Shown here: one piece after another, positions 32,708 to 44,406 of the stretch
Layout of the letters: each line of letters starts with the position of its first letter
Numbering within the stretch: position 1 is the first letter of the stretch
Assembly: GCA_023897205.1 (NCBI GenBank)
Contig: JAHWDD010000007.1
Span: 2,790,001 to 2,854,000, forward strand
Origin: Exophiala sp. HKRS030
Taxonomy: Eukaryota > Ascomycota > Eurotiomycetes > Chaetothyriales > Herpotrichiellaceae
Length of the DNA stretch: 64,000 nucleotides
Direction of reading: 5' to 3'
The notes under the pieces: model-generated
Told to the model about the DNA's origin: nothing
Databases searched by the model: none
What the model saw: the letters and a program-made list of their open reading frames with translations, nothing else
Made by a program: the position numbers and the translations under genes

Positions 32708-35619
32708 ATGGGTTTCACGGCGAAGGCCACCATTCCCATCATCCCTCTGGCCAAAGATGCGGTCCTACTTCCAGGAGTCACCTTACGCATTTCAGTTTCG
32801 AATCGTGCCGACATCCCTCTTCTCCTCTCCTCGGCCTTTCAACGAGCCTCCAAATCCAGGACAGCCTCTGCTCAACTTCCCGTCGGCTGTGTACCATTGA
32901 ACTCGCCATTCCTTAGCCCGGATGGCAAAAGCCTACTGGACAGTGCCGACAAGGAGAGCAGTAAACATATAGAGAATGCTGATATCGATCCTGGAAAGGC
33001 TAGGAAGGATGATTTATACTCTTATGGTACACTTGCAAAGATTATTGGCGTACAGGGTAATTCCAACTCTGACCCTTACCTTATCGTGGAGGGAGTTCAA
33101 CGTTTCAAAATCGATCAAGTAAAACATGAGAAGCCACACTTCGAGGCCGAAGTTACATTCTACGAGGACGAAGTACCCGACCTAAACGATGGCGACCTTC
33201 GAGCCAGTTTCACGCGGCTTAAGCAACGGTCTCGCGAATTACTTACCCTCCTACGCCTGTCTTCACTTTTCCGACCTGCTTCTATGGTCTTATCGCCGCT
33301 TCTGGCTCGCCGCTTCGAGTTGTTTATTGCAAAGAAAGATCTATCACAGGCTGGTCAACTGGCAGACTTTATGACCGATATCGTTGAGGCCAGTTTCGAG
33401 GACAAGTTACGTGTCTTGAGTACTCTAGATCTACATGAAAGACTAGAGCGGGTGCTAGCGCTACTCAACAAACAGATATCTGGCATTAACGGCAACATCA
33501 AAATCACCTCCATCACATCAACACATCTACCACCTAATGTTGACATCTCAGACCTGAATCAAACTCAACGTGAAGCTTTGGCCAGAAGAGCCATGTCAGG
33601 TCTCAATGGTATGACGCCCCAGGTATTACCGGACCGGGTCGGGGCGATAAAGACGAGGATACTGAGGTTAACGAGGTGGAGGAGCTGAGGAAGAAGATTG
33701 CCGAAGCTGGACTGTCCCCGAAGCTTCCAAAGTAGCCGAGCGAGAACTTCGTCGTCTAAAGAAGATGAATCCTGCAAACGCAGAGTACGGGGTGATACGG
33801 ACTTATGTCGAAAACCTTGCTGAAATCCCATGGACCAAAGTGACAGATGATCAATTGGGAGCAGACACTCTGAAGCGTGCTCGAAAGCAGCTTGATGATG
33901 ACCACTATGGTTTGGAAAAGATCAAGAAGAGGCTTATCGAATATTTGGCTGTTCTTAAGTTGAAGCAATCCGTCAACGCTGATGTCGATCAACAGATCAA
34001 TCGACTCGCAAAGCAACTCGCACCGCCCACAGAAGGAGACGAGAAGGAGAAGGAGAAAGATAAAGAAGCCGATCAAATCTCTGACAGCGAGAGAGATGCT
34101 GCTACTGCGAAATTGCACGTGTTAAAATCAAAGCGCATGGTTGACAAGTCACCAATCTTGCTTTTGGTAGGGCCGCCCGGTGTAGGAAAGACCTCCCTAG
34201 CAAAATCCATTGCACTCTCTCTTGGGCGGAAATTCCACCGCATCTCGCTTGGTGGTGTCCGTGACGAGGCCGAAATCAGAGGCCATCGTCGAACTTATGT
34301 CGCTGCCATGCCGGGTCTTATTGTCAGTGGCTTGAAGAAAGTCGGAGTTGCGAACCCAGTCTTCCTCCTGGACGAGATAGACAAAGTCAGCTCCAACAAT
34401 TTTCACGGCGATCCGTCAGCAGCCATGCTGGAAGTTTTGGACCCAGAGCAAAACCACAGTTTCAACGATCATTATGTAAATATTCCCATTGACCTCAGCA
34501 AAGTCCTTTTCATCGCCACTGCCAACTCTCTGGAAACCATTCCTCCTCCTCTACTAGATAGAATGGAGACTATCCAGCTTTCGGGTTATACGACAATAGA
34601 GAAACGACATATCGCGAAACAGCATCTGATCCCAAAACAGATTCGTACCAATGGACTCTCTGATGGCCAAGTCATTCTACCAGACGACGTGGTTGACACC
34701 ATTATTACATCGTACACCCGAGAAGCTGGTGTTCGCAACCTCGAGCGGGAAATTGGCTCGGTATGCCGGTATAAAGCAGTACAATATGCAGAATCAAGGG
34801 ATGCTGCCGACCAGAAATACGATGCAGGTGTGACCGTTGACGAACTTGAAGACATTCTCGGCATCGAGCGTTTCGAAGAAGAAATCGCAGAAAAGAAATC
34901 CCGTCCAGGTGTCGTAACTGGTCTCGTCGCTTACTCCTCAGGCGGTCAAGGCAGCATTCTCTTTATCGAGATAGCTGACATGCCAGGTAAAGGCCGCGTG
35001 CAACTTACCGGAAAACTGGGCGATGTGCTGAAGGAGTCTGTTGAGGTCGCCTTGACGTGGGTCAAGGCTCACTCTTATGAACTAGGCCTGACCCATGACC
35101 CTAACGAGGACATCATGGAGAAGCGTGCCATTCATGTTCACTGTCCTGCTGGCGCTACACCCAAAGATGGCCCCTCCGCCGGTCTAGCACACACGGTGGC
35201 CTTGATATCGCTATTTTCGAACAAACCTGTACCCCCACAGATTGCCATGACTGGTGAAGTCAGCTTGCGTGGCAGAGTGATGCCTGTAGGAGGCATCAAA
35301 GAGAAACTAATCGGAGCACATCGTGCTGGTGTCAAGACCGTACTGCTACCCGCCCATAACCGTAAAGACGTCAAAGATGTACCAGAGGAAGTCAAGAGGG
35401 ATATGGAGATTATTTATGTCAAGTAAGTTCTCATGTTTTCACACCCCTACCTTCATCGCCAAGCCCAATCTATCTCTTCCTCTAGCTCGTTCAACCGAAC
35501 TTCTTAACTAACATTATTTGTTTTCTCACAGGCATGTGTACGAAGCTCTGCGACATATATGGCCCGAATCAGCATGGGCAACCGATTCGCACTTCGCTAA
35601 AATCGAGAGTCGTTTGTAG
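32708..35619 (+). CDS. LON2: peroxisomal Lon protease with PTS1, two coding exons, two apparent 1-base deletions
   Basis: ATP-dependent protease and chaperone of the peroxisome matrix. The N-terminal LON domain starts [24 protein letters not shown]. Frames switch at the C4 runs 33617-33620 and 33716-33719, and the linker between them reads in the third frame. The AAA+ domain has Walker [10 protein letters not shown] (about residue 488), Walker [11 protein letters not shown] and the helical segment [16 protein letters not shown]. The protease domain has the catalytic Ser in [11 protein letters not shown] (about 823) and Lys in [15 protein letters not shown] (about 864). A 109-bp intron (35423-35531) joins IIYVK to a last exon of 88 bp, [12 protein letters not shown] and on to the C-terminal SRL, a peroxisomal PTS1. 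The corrected length is 934 residues. The donor reads AAG-TAA, so unspliced RNA would stop before the PTS1. Confidence 0.92.
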
Positions 35620-36184
35620 ATTGCCATTGGCACATCCTGGTTTGCCCCCTTCTTTGACCTCGGTCTGCATTTGCCTAGGTGTTTTGGTAGTTGTGGACGG
35701 TTGTTCTGCCATGTTGAATTGAATATCGCGGGAGAGTGAGCGATTCGGAAGTGAGAGCTTGTCAAGAGTCGTCGGCCCCAGGCAGTACGGAGGGACGAAG
35801 GTGGAATGTGCATTTATAACATTTAACCAAATTGAATAATACCTTGAATAATCAATTGCCTTTCATTCGCTACAATAATCGCGTCCTTGTTCAAGACTCA
35901 AGATCATCTAGGTGCTTTCCAGATATGCGTGGAGAATTCAGTGGAAAAGCCTGAGAAATCATTCGGAAGGAACTTTGTTTACACAGTCGGCATGTCGAGC
36001 TCTTGAAATATTCCAACACCGGCATTGATGGGAATCTATCTTCGAGTCCTGGAAGGGTGTTACATTATCGCCGTTTCCGAGAGTTCTAAACGATGAATAT
36101 ACAGTTGACGACGGCCGGCTGAACCATTCGTCTTCTTTTTTCAGGTTGCAAGGGTGATATACAAAGTGAAGGCCCTCCGCGAAC
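35620..36184. other. intergenic between LON2 and uL23m (convergent)
   Basis: 565 bp of 3' flank of two convergent genes. AT-rich around 35815-35875. No supported gene or repeat. Confidence 0.5.
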
Positions 36185-37391
36185 TCATGAGGGGACGGTG
36201 CCCAGTTTCCTCCTTGGATGCCTTCTTTTCTGGGCCAGTTGAATCTGAGGTTTTGGTGATGGTGGTGGTGCCATGAGAGCATCATCCATAATTCTGACGT
36301 TCTCATCGAGAATTTTCCATGTGGGCTCCCAGGCAGCCTTGTCTTTGCTTGCAAGAAGCTCTCTGGTCTGCACTCTGACGGCTCTCCGGTGCGCGATGTC
36401 AGGTCGCTGCTGTGTACCATTCTGCCGTTGCATCTCTTTACGGAACTCAATCTGTCCGCGCCAGTATTCATCGTGCTCCCACCTAAAGAGTAAGTGTTAG
36501 CAGAGGCCCTTCCTGATCGAGTAAAGTGGATATGGGGTAGACTAAAACATACGCATTGAGATCTGTTATCTCTTCGGGATAGACAAAAGGTCTAGCCAAC
36601 TGCACAGTCATCTTCTTGATATTGGGCTTGCGGACTAAGCGGGGAGGCCCAAACTTGGACAGCGTCCTCACTTGTTCATCCTTTGTCTGGTGAATATAGC
36701 TTCTAATGTGAACACTGTCGACATTGTATAAAGATTTGAGGTAGTCTCGCATGTCGAGTTTGTTAAAGTGTAGAGGGACCTCGAAACAAGCATAATAAGG
36801 TGATAGCTTTGGCGTGCGAATTAGGACAACATGGTCGTTGGGGTTGGGACTGGAAACAGATTAGCTAGAGAAGAATGGAAGAGTACAAGGTCGATGGATG
36901 CAAGACGTACAAATGGACCTGCACCCGATCTTCAAAGGGTACATTATGTGAACGGCGAAAGTACGCGGAGGGTTTTTGATCAAGGTCGTGATGCGATCGA
37001 AAGATAGGTGCGGATTCGCAGCAATGAAGGTGCGGACGTCACTAGAGAGCTTGGAATACAGAGGATGGTTCTCCATGAACTGTAGAACACGAGATGAGTC
37101 TTGCTGCCACCACTCGAGATTCTCCGGCGGCTCTGCAGCTTTGAACTTCAGATATCTGTCTTGAATCTTGGATGCCTCCGAGGTCGATGGACCCGCGAAG
37201 CGGAGAGCCCTTTGGAAGAAGATATGCGGGTTGTCATTGATTCGCGACAAGTCTTTTCTTTTCAGCCCGACCGAAACTGGGATCCTTCGCTTTGCATTCC
37301 ATAATCGAGGAGCGTGTGGGACGGGAGTCGGTTTTCTGAAGGTGGAAGTAGCGGTAATAAGTTTGGGAGGGAGTCGAGAAGCTCGAGGCAT
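36185..37391 (-). CDS. MRP20: mitochondrial large-subunit ribosomal protein uL23m, three exons, one apparent 1-base deletion
   Basis: Component of the mitoribosome exit-tunnel rim. Exons on the minus strand: 37391-36911, 36849-36553 and 36482-36185, with GT..AG introns of 61 and 70 bp. The core fold is NPNDHVVLIRTPKLSPYYACFEVPL, then HFNKLDMRDYLKSLYNVDSVHIRSYI, VRKPNIKKMTVQLARPFVYPEEI and AWEHDEYWRGQIEFR. The N-terminus, MPRASRLPPKLITATSTFRK, is basic and hydroxylated like a mitochondrial presequence; about 130 residues of fungal extension follow. Frames switch near the plus-strand T5 run 36973-36977 (ITTLIKK|PSAYFRRSHNVPFEDRVQVHF). The corrected length is 358 residues. The paralogue choice rests on the RTPKLSPYYACF...LDMRDYL pattern; the extension is unusual but in frame. 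Confidence 0.8.
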
Positions 37392-37929
37392 ATTGGGGAT
37401 TGCCCGAAGGCAGTAGAGGGGAGTGAGAAAGTGACGATTCAGTACAAGCAGGATCACAAGGAGCAATATTGCAATGTCCTTTCACTGTCGACCTGTCTCA
37501 AAGAAATCGGAGATGGAAGACCAGTTGATCAGTCAAGCTTAGAAGGTCGGCCGAGATCTCAGCCTTACGTGCAAGGCTGGCTCTTCTCTGGCTTAGTGAA
37601 GGCGAGTGCCACTTCATTGCTAGTTGACGCGCGACAATAACTGCCTGCACCTCCAAGTCGTGCTCCAATTTGTCCACATCTACAACTCTACAAACAACTC
37701 TTCTCTTTTAGAAGTCCGCACATTTACTGTTTGTCATCGCGGATTCCCAGGTTCTAGCACCCTCCTCTCACCTTCGTTCACATTTACACGCCCTCCCCGT
37801 GACCTCTCCTCTGGCCTTTCACATAACGCCTACTACCCTGTCATATACTTTGTGTCATCATCAACAAAACTTTAGGTCTCCCTTTACAAATATCTCAACG
37901 TCTCCGGCCAGGTAGGGCCAAGAGTTATC
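37392..37929. promoter_or_regulatory. bidirectional promoter of uL23m and RPN1
   Basis: 538 bp between divergent start codons. The RPN1 side (37640-37900) is pyrimidine-rich. The yeast proteasome element GGTGGCAAA is not present. Confidence 0.4.
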
Positions 37930-40704
37930 ATGGCGCAAGATGACAAAAAGCCTACAGCTGCAGAAAAGGGCAAAGGCAAGGCAGACGATGCAACTATACT
38001 CAATGGTGATGCAAAGCAAGCAGACTCCCAAGATGCCGACAAGAAGCTCAATGGCAAGCCCGAAGAAACTGCGGATGAAGACCTGAGCGAGGAAGATCAA
38101 CAACTCAAGAGCGAACTCGAGATGTTGGTTGAACGATTAAAAGAAGACGATGCCTCCCTTTACAAGCCCGCAATCGATGCCATCAAGAATTTCATCAAGA
38201 CTTCTACCTCATCAATGACCGCAGTGCCTAAACCTTTGAAGTTTCTTCGGCCTCATTACGACGATCTTGCTGCTCTTTACGAAAAATGGCCGGCCGGATC
38301 AGACAGAGATTCGCTTGCAGATATGCTGTCTGTTTTGGGAATGACATACGGCAACGAAGAGAAGTTGGAGACCCTTAAATACAGATTGTTATCAAAGTCA
38401 GATGACTTAGGCTCTTGGGGTCACGAATACATCAGGCATTTGGCACTCGAGATTGGTCAAGAATACCAGAACCGGCTCACCGACGAACGAGAGTTTGGCG
38501 ATCTAACCGAACTGGCCCTTTCGCTTGTTCCTTATTTCCTTTCTCACAATGCCGAAGCCGATGCCGTCGACCTCCTAAGCGAACTCGAGATGATCGAGGA
38601 GATCCCCAGATTCCTAGACGAGAACACCTTTTCAAGAGTATGTTTATACATGGTTGGCATGGTGAATTTGCTCACCTATCCTGATGACGTTGCATTCTTG
38701 AAGACGGCTCACGACATTTACGTCAAATATAAAAAATTGGCGCAGGCGATTGTGATTGCTATACGACTCAACGATCTTGAGTTGATTCGGCAAGATCTAG
38801 AATCGACTGACGATGTCGCTCTTAAGAAACAACTCGCGTTCCTGATTGCTCGCCAGCGAATATCATTAGACTTACCATCAGATACCGATGACGAGAAAGA
38901 AATCTTTGAGTGTCTTGGTAATTATCATCTACCAAATCACTTCAAGACTCTGGCCAAAGAACTCAACATCCTCGAACCAAAAGTTCCCGAAGACATCTAT
39001 AAAACCCATTTGGAGAGCGGTCGTGGCAATTCTGCTGCGGCAGATTCTGCCAAACATAACCTTGCAAGTGCCTTCGTCAATGCTTTCGTCAATGCTGGCT
39101 TTGGTAGTGACAAATTAATGCTGGTCGAGGGCGAGCAGAGACCTTGGGTGTGGAAGACCAAGGATGATGGCATGCTCTCCACCACTGCCTCACTAGGCAT
39201 GTTGACACAGTGGGATGTTGACGGCAGTCTCGATACTATCGATAGATTTCAACAATTGACAGAAGACTCCATTAAGGCTGGTGCACTCCTGGCTTACGGT
39301 ATCGTCAATTCAGGTGTGAGAATGGAAGGTGACCCAGTCATTTCCCTGCTCAGTGATGATGAAATTCTTCAAAGCCCTAAGCCAATGAATAGACTGGCTG
39401 CCATCATGGGCCTTGGTTTGTCCTACGCCGGGTCTAACAGAGAGGATCTGCTTGATTATCTTTTGCCGATTGTTGAAGACAACACACAGGAAATGCAACT
39501 TTCAGCAATGGCTGCTGTGTCTCTCGGTCTAATCTTTGTGGGCTCTTCGAACAATCAAGTCGCCGAAGCAATCGCTACACAACTAATGGACGACGATCGC
39601 CAAAAGCAATTGAAGGACAAGTGGGCTAGATTTATGGCTTTGGGATTGGCCCTGCTGTATTTCGGTCGACAGGAAGAAGTAGATGTGATCCTGGATATTC
39701 TAAAGGCAGTCGATCATCCTATGGCCACGCCCACAGCAACCTTGGCCTCAGTGTGTGCGTGGGCAGGTACTGGAGCTGTACTTAAGCTTCAAGAGCTCCT
39801 GCATATCTGCAACGACCACATCGAGGACAAGGAAGACAATGTTGGCGAGCAACTAGTACAATCCTATGCCGTTCTTGGATTGTCGCTCATTGCAATGGGC
39901 GAAGACGTTGGACAGGACATGGTTCTTCGACAGTTTGGTCATCTCATGCATTATGGCGAGGCGAACATCAGAAAAGCAGTTCCTTTAGCAATGGGTTTGA
40001 TCAGTCCTAGCAATCCTCAGATGAAGATCTACGACACGCTTTCTCGCTACAGCCACGACAATGACAATGATGTTGCTATCAACGCAATCTTTGCTATGGG
40101 TCTGGTCGGGGCTGGAACCAACAACGCTCGTCTCGCGCAGCTCTTGAGGCAACTTGCCAGCTATTACCATCGCGATCAAAACTCGCTCTTCATGGTTCGC
40201 ATCGCTCAAGGTCTCCTCCACATGGGCAAAGGCACCATGTCACTTAACCCCTTCCACACTGATCGACAGGTTCTATCAAGAGTTGCCGCTGCTGGACTTT
40301 TGACAGTGCTGGTATCTCTGATTGATGCGAAGCAATTCATCCTGGCAGATGCACACTACCTACTATACTTTTTGGTAACAGCAATGTATCCTAGGTTCTT
40401 AGTCACCCTTGATGAAGATCTCAAGCCCCTTACGGTCAATGTGCGAGTTGGTCAGGCTGTCGACGTGGTTGGCGCCGCCGGTCGACCCAGAACCATTACT
40501 GGTTGGCAGACACAAAGCACACCGGTCTTGCTAGCATATGGCGAACGGGCAGAACTCGAGGATGATGAATATCTTCCGTTGAGCAATACTCTCGAAGGCC
40601 TGGTCATTTTGCGCAAGGTACGTTATATCTCCTGTCCCAATGAGTCTCCTTTAGTTCCGAACTAACTCCACTTGCAGAACCCTGACTTCGAAGACAGCAA
40701 GTAG
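37930..40704 (+). CDS. RPN1: 26S proteasome regulatory particle base subunit Rpn1
   Basis: Scaffold subunit that binds ubiquitin-like shuttle proteins and Ubp6. Exon 1 is 37930-40617 and exon 2 is 40678-40704 (NPDFEDSK), 904 residues in all, the family length. The acidic, Lys-rich start (MAQDDKKPTAAEKGKGKADD) leads to conserved PKPLKFLRPHYDDLAALYEKW, DLGSWGHEYIRHLALEIGQEY and PFFLSHNAEADAVDLL-like sequence. The centre holds proteasome/cyclosome repeats: AAIMGLGLSYAGSNREDLLD, MAAVSLGLIFVGSSN, FMALGLALLYFGRQEEVD, AVLGLSLIAMGEDVGQDM, AVPLAMGLISPSNP and NAIFAMGLVGAGTNNARL. The end PVLLAYGERAELEDDEYLPLSNTLEGLVILRK is typical. This 2.7-kb frame has no break. Retention of the 60-bp last intron would replace the last nine residues. 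Confidence 0.96.
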
Positions 40705-41472
40705 GATTGGTGAATAGGGGCCAAATCATGTAACATTTTCAACTCAGAACGGACACTGAAAAAGAGTGTAAACTACCATAATCTAGAGAAAGTCCCCAAG
40801 GTACCTCCTCCTCAGAGGTCTTCGGTGTGGACAAGGAGACTAGATAAGCTTTCAATAGATGTCTCCCAAAATAAGAGGTTACTATTGTATAGATGTTACT
40901 TGTGTGTCGTAATGCTCGTGCAATTGAGTAGGACGTCACGTGCTCACTTCGATTAACAGAGCACGATCACTCCTTTCTGACTAACTACTGATATGTGCCC
41001 CTTGCGGATTTGGAGATTGGAAAGTGGTTGGCACGTCAATTTACTATGGATCCTTGTGATTCTCTTCCACACGGAAGATCGTCATCGCCCGCTTAATCGG
41101 CTCATAAAATTGGAGAAAGTCGGTCAAATCCACCATACCAAAGACGGTTCATCTTCGCACTTGTCACCTCAGCATCGAACGCAAGCAATGTCCGGCCCAT
41201 CATGTTGGACTCTTCCTTGGATTTGCCCGGCCCGAAGCCGTGAATTGGAGTCAATTTATGGTCCTGCACTACGTACTGCGTAGATTTTGGATCGATGCCA
41301 AATGCTACCCGCATTATGCAGTTTCTGCGAGATGTGGACGGCTTGGTTTTTGGGTTGCCTCCCGGAATCGTGGCTGCTGTGCTTTACTAATGCAAGATAT
41401 CGTTTCTTGAATCCAGGTCGCTGATTTACAGCCTGTTGGTTCTCTATTGTCGATATTGCGAGATTGGAAACA
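40705..41472. other. intergenic between RPN1 and the MFS gene
   Basis: 768 bp that includes the RPN1 3' end and the promoter of the downstream transporter. No supported ORF or repeat. Confidence 0.5.
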
Positions 41473-43682
41473 ATGCAATCTGTGCTTCAGTATCGACGGT
41501 TTCGCGGGAATCTCGAACAGCAAATCAGTCAGCACGGCCTCGAACGGGTAGCCTCGTCTACATTGCATCCTGGCCCCTCGAGAGGGTGGGATCAACTTGG
41601 AAGGGCGGCCGGTCCGGCTGCTATTGGGGTCAAGGATTCCAGTACTGAAGAAAAGCAGTTGCAGAATGAGACTCCCGTACTACATTCAAATGCTCGGAAG
41701 GTCGACGAATCAGGGCCCGTCACAGAGTCTACAGATGTTGCTCGGTCCTCCCGGCAGCGCAGCCCATTATTAGGCGAAGCTGGACCAACAAGTTCAGTAC
41801 GCGATCACGCTGCAAGTGGCAGCACGCTGTTGGCAGGGCCTGATGATAAACGGCAAGATGATAATGACATAAACACCATGAAGAGCCCTTCCCTTGTATC
41901 ATCAAATAGCGCAGAAAGCGGGACACCAGATCGAACCGTTTTGACCACCGTCAGCACTCAAAGAACTCAAGGTACGACAGGTCTAGGGCAAACTCTGACG
42001 GGTATCGATATGCACACGCCCGCAACAAATGAGAAAGGTCACGATATTGATGGGCATGTTTTCGTGGTTGGGTATCAGGGCCCAGAAGATGACCTGAATC
42101 CACACAACTGGTCTAGACGACGCAGACTATGCTACACCTTACTTATTGCCAAAATCGGTCTCATCGTTGGCTTTGCGTCTAGTGTTGATTCTGCCGCCGC
42201 GCCTCAGGCAGCCGAGGAATTCGGGTTAGCATCACCGTGGAATCTCTCGCAACGGCGATGTATCTCCTTGGCTTTGGATTGGGTGCTCCTTTCGCCGCGC
42301 CTCTTTCTGAGACGTTTGGACGAAATCCTGTGTATCTGGGGACGATGACCTTGTTTATGGTTTTCGTTATGGCTTCTGGCCTGGCCCGAACATTGGAGCC
42401 CAACTCATCTTTCGATTGTTTGCCGGCTTCTTTGGCTCGACTCCTCTGACGTGCGCCGGAGGCAGCATCAGCGATATGTGGGATGCAGTGGAGAGGACAG
42501 TAATGTTTCCCGTGTTTGCAAATGCAGCATTTTGGGGACCGATTCTAGGTATACACCGCCTTACCATGGGCTATAGTGAGCTTGCTGACAGAAACAGGTC
42601 CAGTCATTGGAGGTTTCATCGGGCAATCAACAGTCGTAAGCTGGCGCTGGGTTGAGTGGGTTACATTGATATGGTCGGGAGCGATACTCGTCCTTATGGT
42701 GTTATTCCTGCCCGAAACCTATGCTCCGATTCTCTTGAAGTGGAAAGCAGCAAACCTGCGAGAAATCACAGGCGATCATCGATACATGTCTCAGATGGAA
42801 GTTGCCAACACGAAGCTTAGAGATCGAATTGTTGCCAATTTGTGGCGACCCATTTTGCTTTTTGCCTTTGAGCCAATTGCGGTTTTATTCACGCTTTACT
42901 TGAGTGTCGTTTACGTTGTTTTGTTTACATTTCTTACTGGTAAGTACAATTGATTTCTACTGGTAGCATGCTTGTCTAACAAAATCAAAGGATTCGAGTT
43001 TGTCTTTGAGGAAACCTATGGTCTCTCGCAAGGATTGACATATCTCATCTTTATCGCAATCGGACTTGGACTCTGCTGTGCATCTGCATTTGTTCCTTGG
43101 TTAGTGAAGTCTTATTCACGTAGTCTAAAGGAAGTACAAGCACAAGGAGGTGCGACGTTGCCACCTGAGAGACGATTGATTTTTGCCATGTACGTTGAGT
43201 CCATTCAACCTCGAGCTGAGATACAACGTTCTTTCACTAAACCTCATTCTAGGCTTGGAGCACCTGCTCTGCCCATCGGACTGTTCTGGATGGGATGGAC
43301 AGCATTTGACCACGTCAACATTTGGGTGCCGATTGTCTCTTGTATTCCCATTGGATTTGCAATCTTGGGCATTTTCATCTCGACTTATCAGTATCTGATT
43401 GACGCTTATGTAGCTCATGCGGCTAGTGCACTTGTTGGGGTCACTTTTGTGCGTTATATCCTGTGTGCAGGTATGGTCCCAGCATCAATACCATTGTATC
43501 GCAATATTGGAGTTCATTGGACGTGTACCCTTCTCGGAGGCATTTCGTTATTGATGGCTCCGGTGCCATTTGTTTTTTACAAGGTATTTTCATCAAAGAT
43601 TTTATCAAGACATAGCTAACACAGACAATAGTATGGTCCAAAGATTCGACAGCATAGTCGATACGCATCTGAGCAATCCTAG
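41473..43682 (+). CDS. MFS drug:H+ antiporter-like transporter (DHA1 type), five exons, two apparent 1-base deletions
   Basis: Plasma-membrane major-facilitator transporter; the substrate cannot be predicted. Exons: 41473-42548, 42598-42939, 42991-43189, 43253-43583 and 43632-43682, with introns of 48-63 bp. A long cytosolic N-tail (about 200 residues, Ser/Thr/Gln-rich) ends in the family motif VVGYQGPEDDLNPHNWSRRRRL. Membrane segments follow: LLIAKIGLIVGFASSVDSAA, ATAMYLLGFGLGAPFAAPLSETFGR (MFS motif A region), LFAGFFGSTPLTCAGGSISD and PALPIGLFWMGWTAF. The C-terminal end YGPKIRQHSRYA is characteristic. Frames switch at the G3 run 42223-42225 (EEFGVSITVESLATAM) and near 42395-42401 (ARTLEPQLIFRLFAG). 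The start is the ATG at 41473. The corrected length is 666 residues. Confidence 0.83.
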
Positions 43683-44406
43683 CAAGGGTCAAGAGGACCA
43701 AATACAAGGTCCAGCTGGCTTGCTAGCGAGTAGGTAATGTTTTGATACTCGGTACACCAGTGAAGACAATCAAAATTCCGTATATTTCTAAGTCTCCGTG
43801 GCCGTGATCGTCAGGAAACTCTTTGAGCACTTAGATGAGACTCGTCGTCGTCTACAAAAATCCCTCGAATCATAGTACCTGGTAGGCATGACCAGAATAC
43901 AAAGTTCTAATAAATAACAATAATGAACGAACTCAGTTGCCATCAGCAGCCTCGTGGGCTTTGTGAAAGGAGGCTAACCAATTAGTTAGTGGCAGTGAGC
44001 AACTTATCGAGATAGGCGTGACAGGCACCAACAGGGACCCAACGGACATGCTCCGTAGAGTAGATGGTTATCGTGGCACGAGTGGATCGATTGCATCATC
44101 TTCGGGATTGGGATTGGGAATTGGGAGCACGGAGGCTCGCTCAAGGAACGGTCCGTCTTCAGACCAACACACCTCATCTCCAAGCCTCGGAGCCTTCGTA
44201 TCATCACTATCCAGATCTCTATCTAGACTTTCCAACTACCACCCTGCAACTCCCACAACAACATAGATAGCCACCTATCCTCCTCATCATGTCACCATCC
44301 AAATAGACCGGTGACCGGCATGATGGCCATGTCGAAGCTTCCTTACTGAACCCTACACCCTCCTACATCCTCCCCCACCCCCCAAAACACCAACGTCAAT
44401 CCAACC
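43683..44406. other. intergenic upstream of MCH1
   Basis: 724 bp between same-strand genes, with a pyrimidine-rich leader from about 44230 to 44406. Short open frames at 44018-44266 show no recognisable domain and I do not call them. Confidence 0.5.

Noticed and set aside
35959..36471. 170-codon minus-strand frame overlapping uL23m exon 3
   Set aside because: Out of frame with the conserved uL23m exon; the spliced frame ending at 36185 fits phase and homology better.
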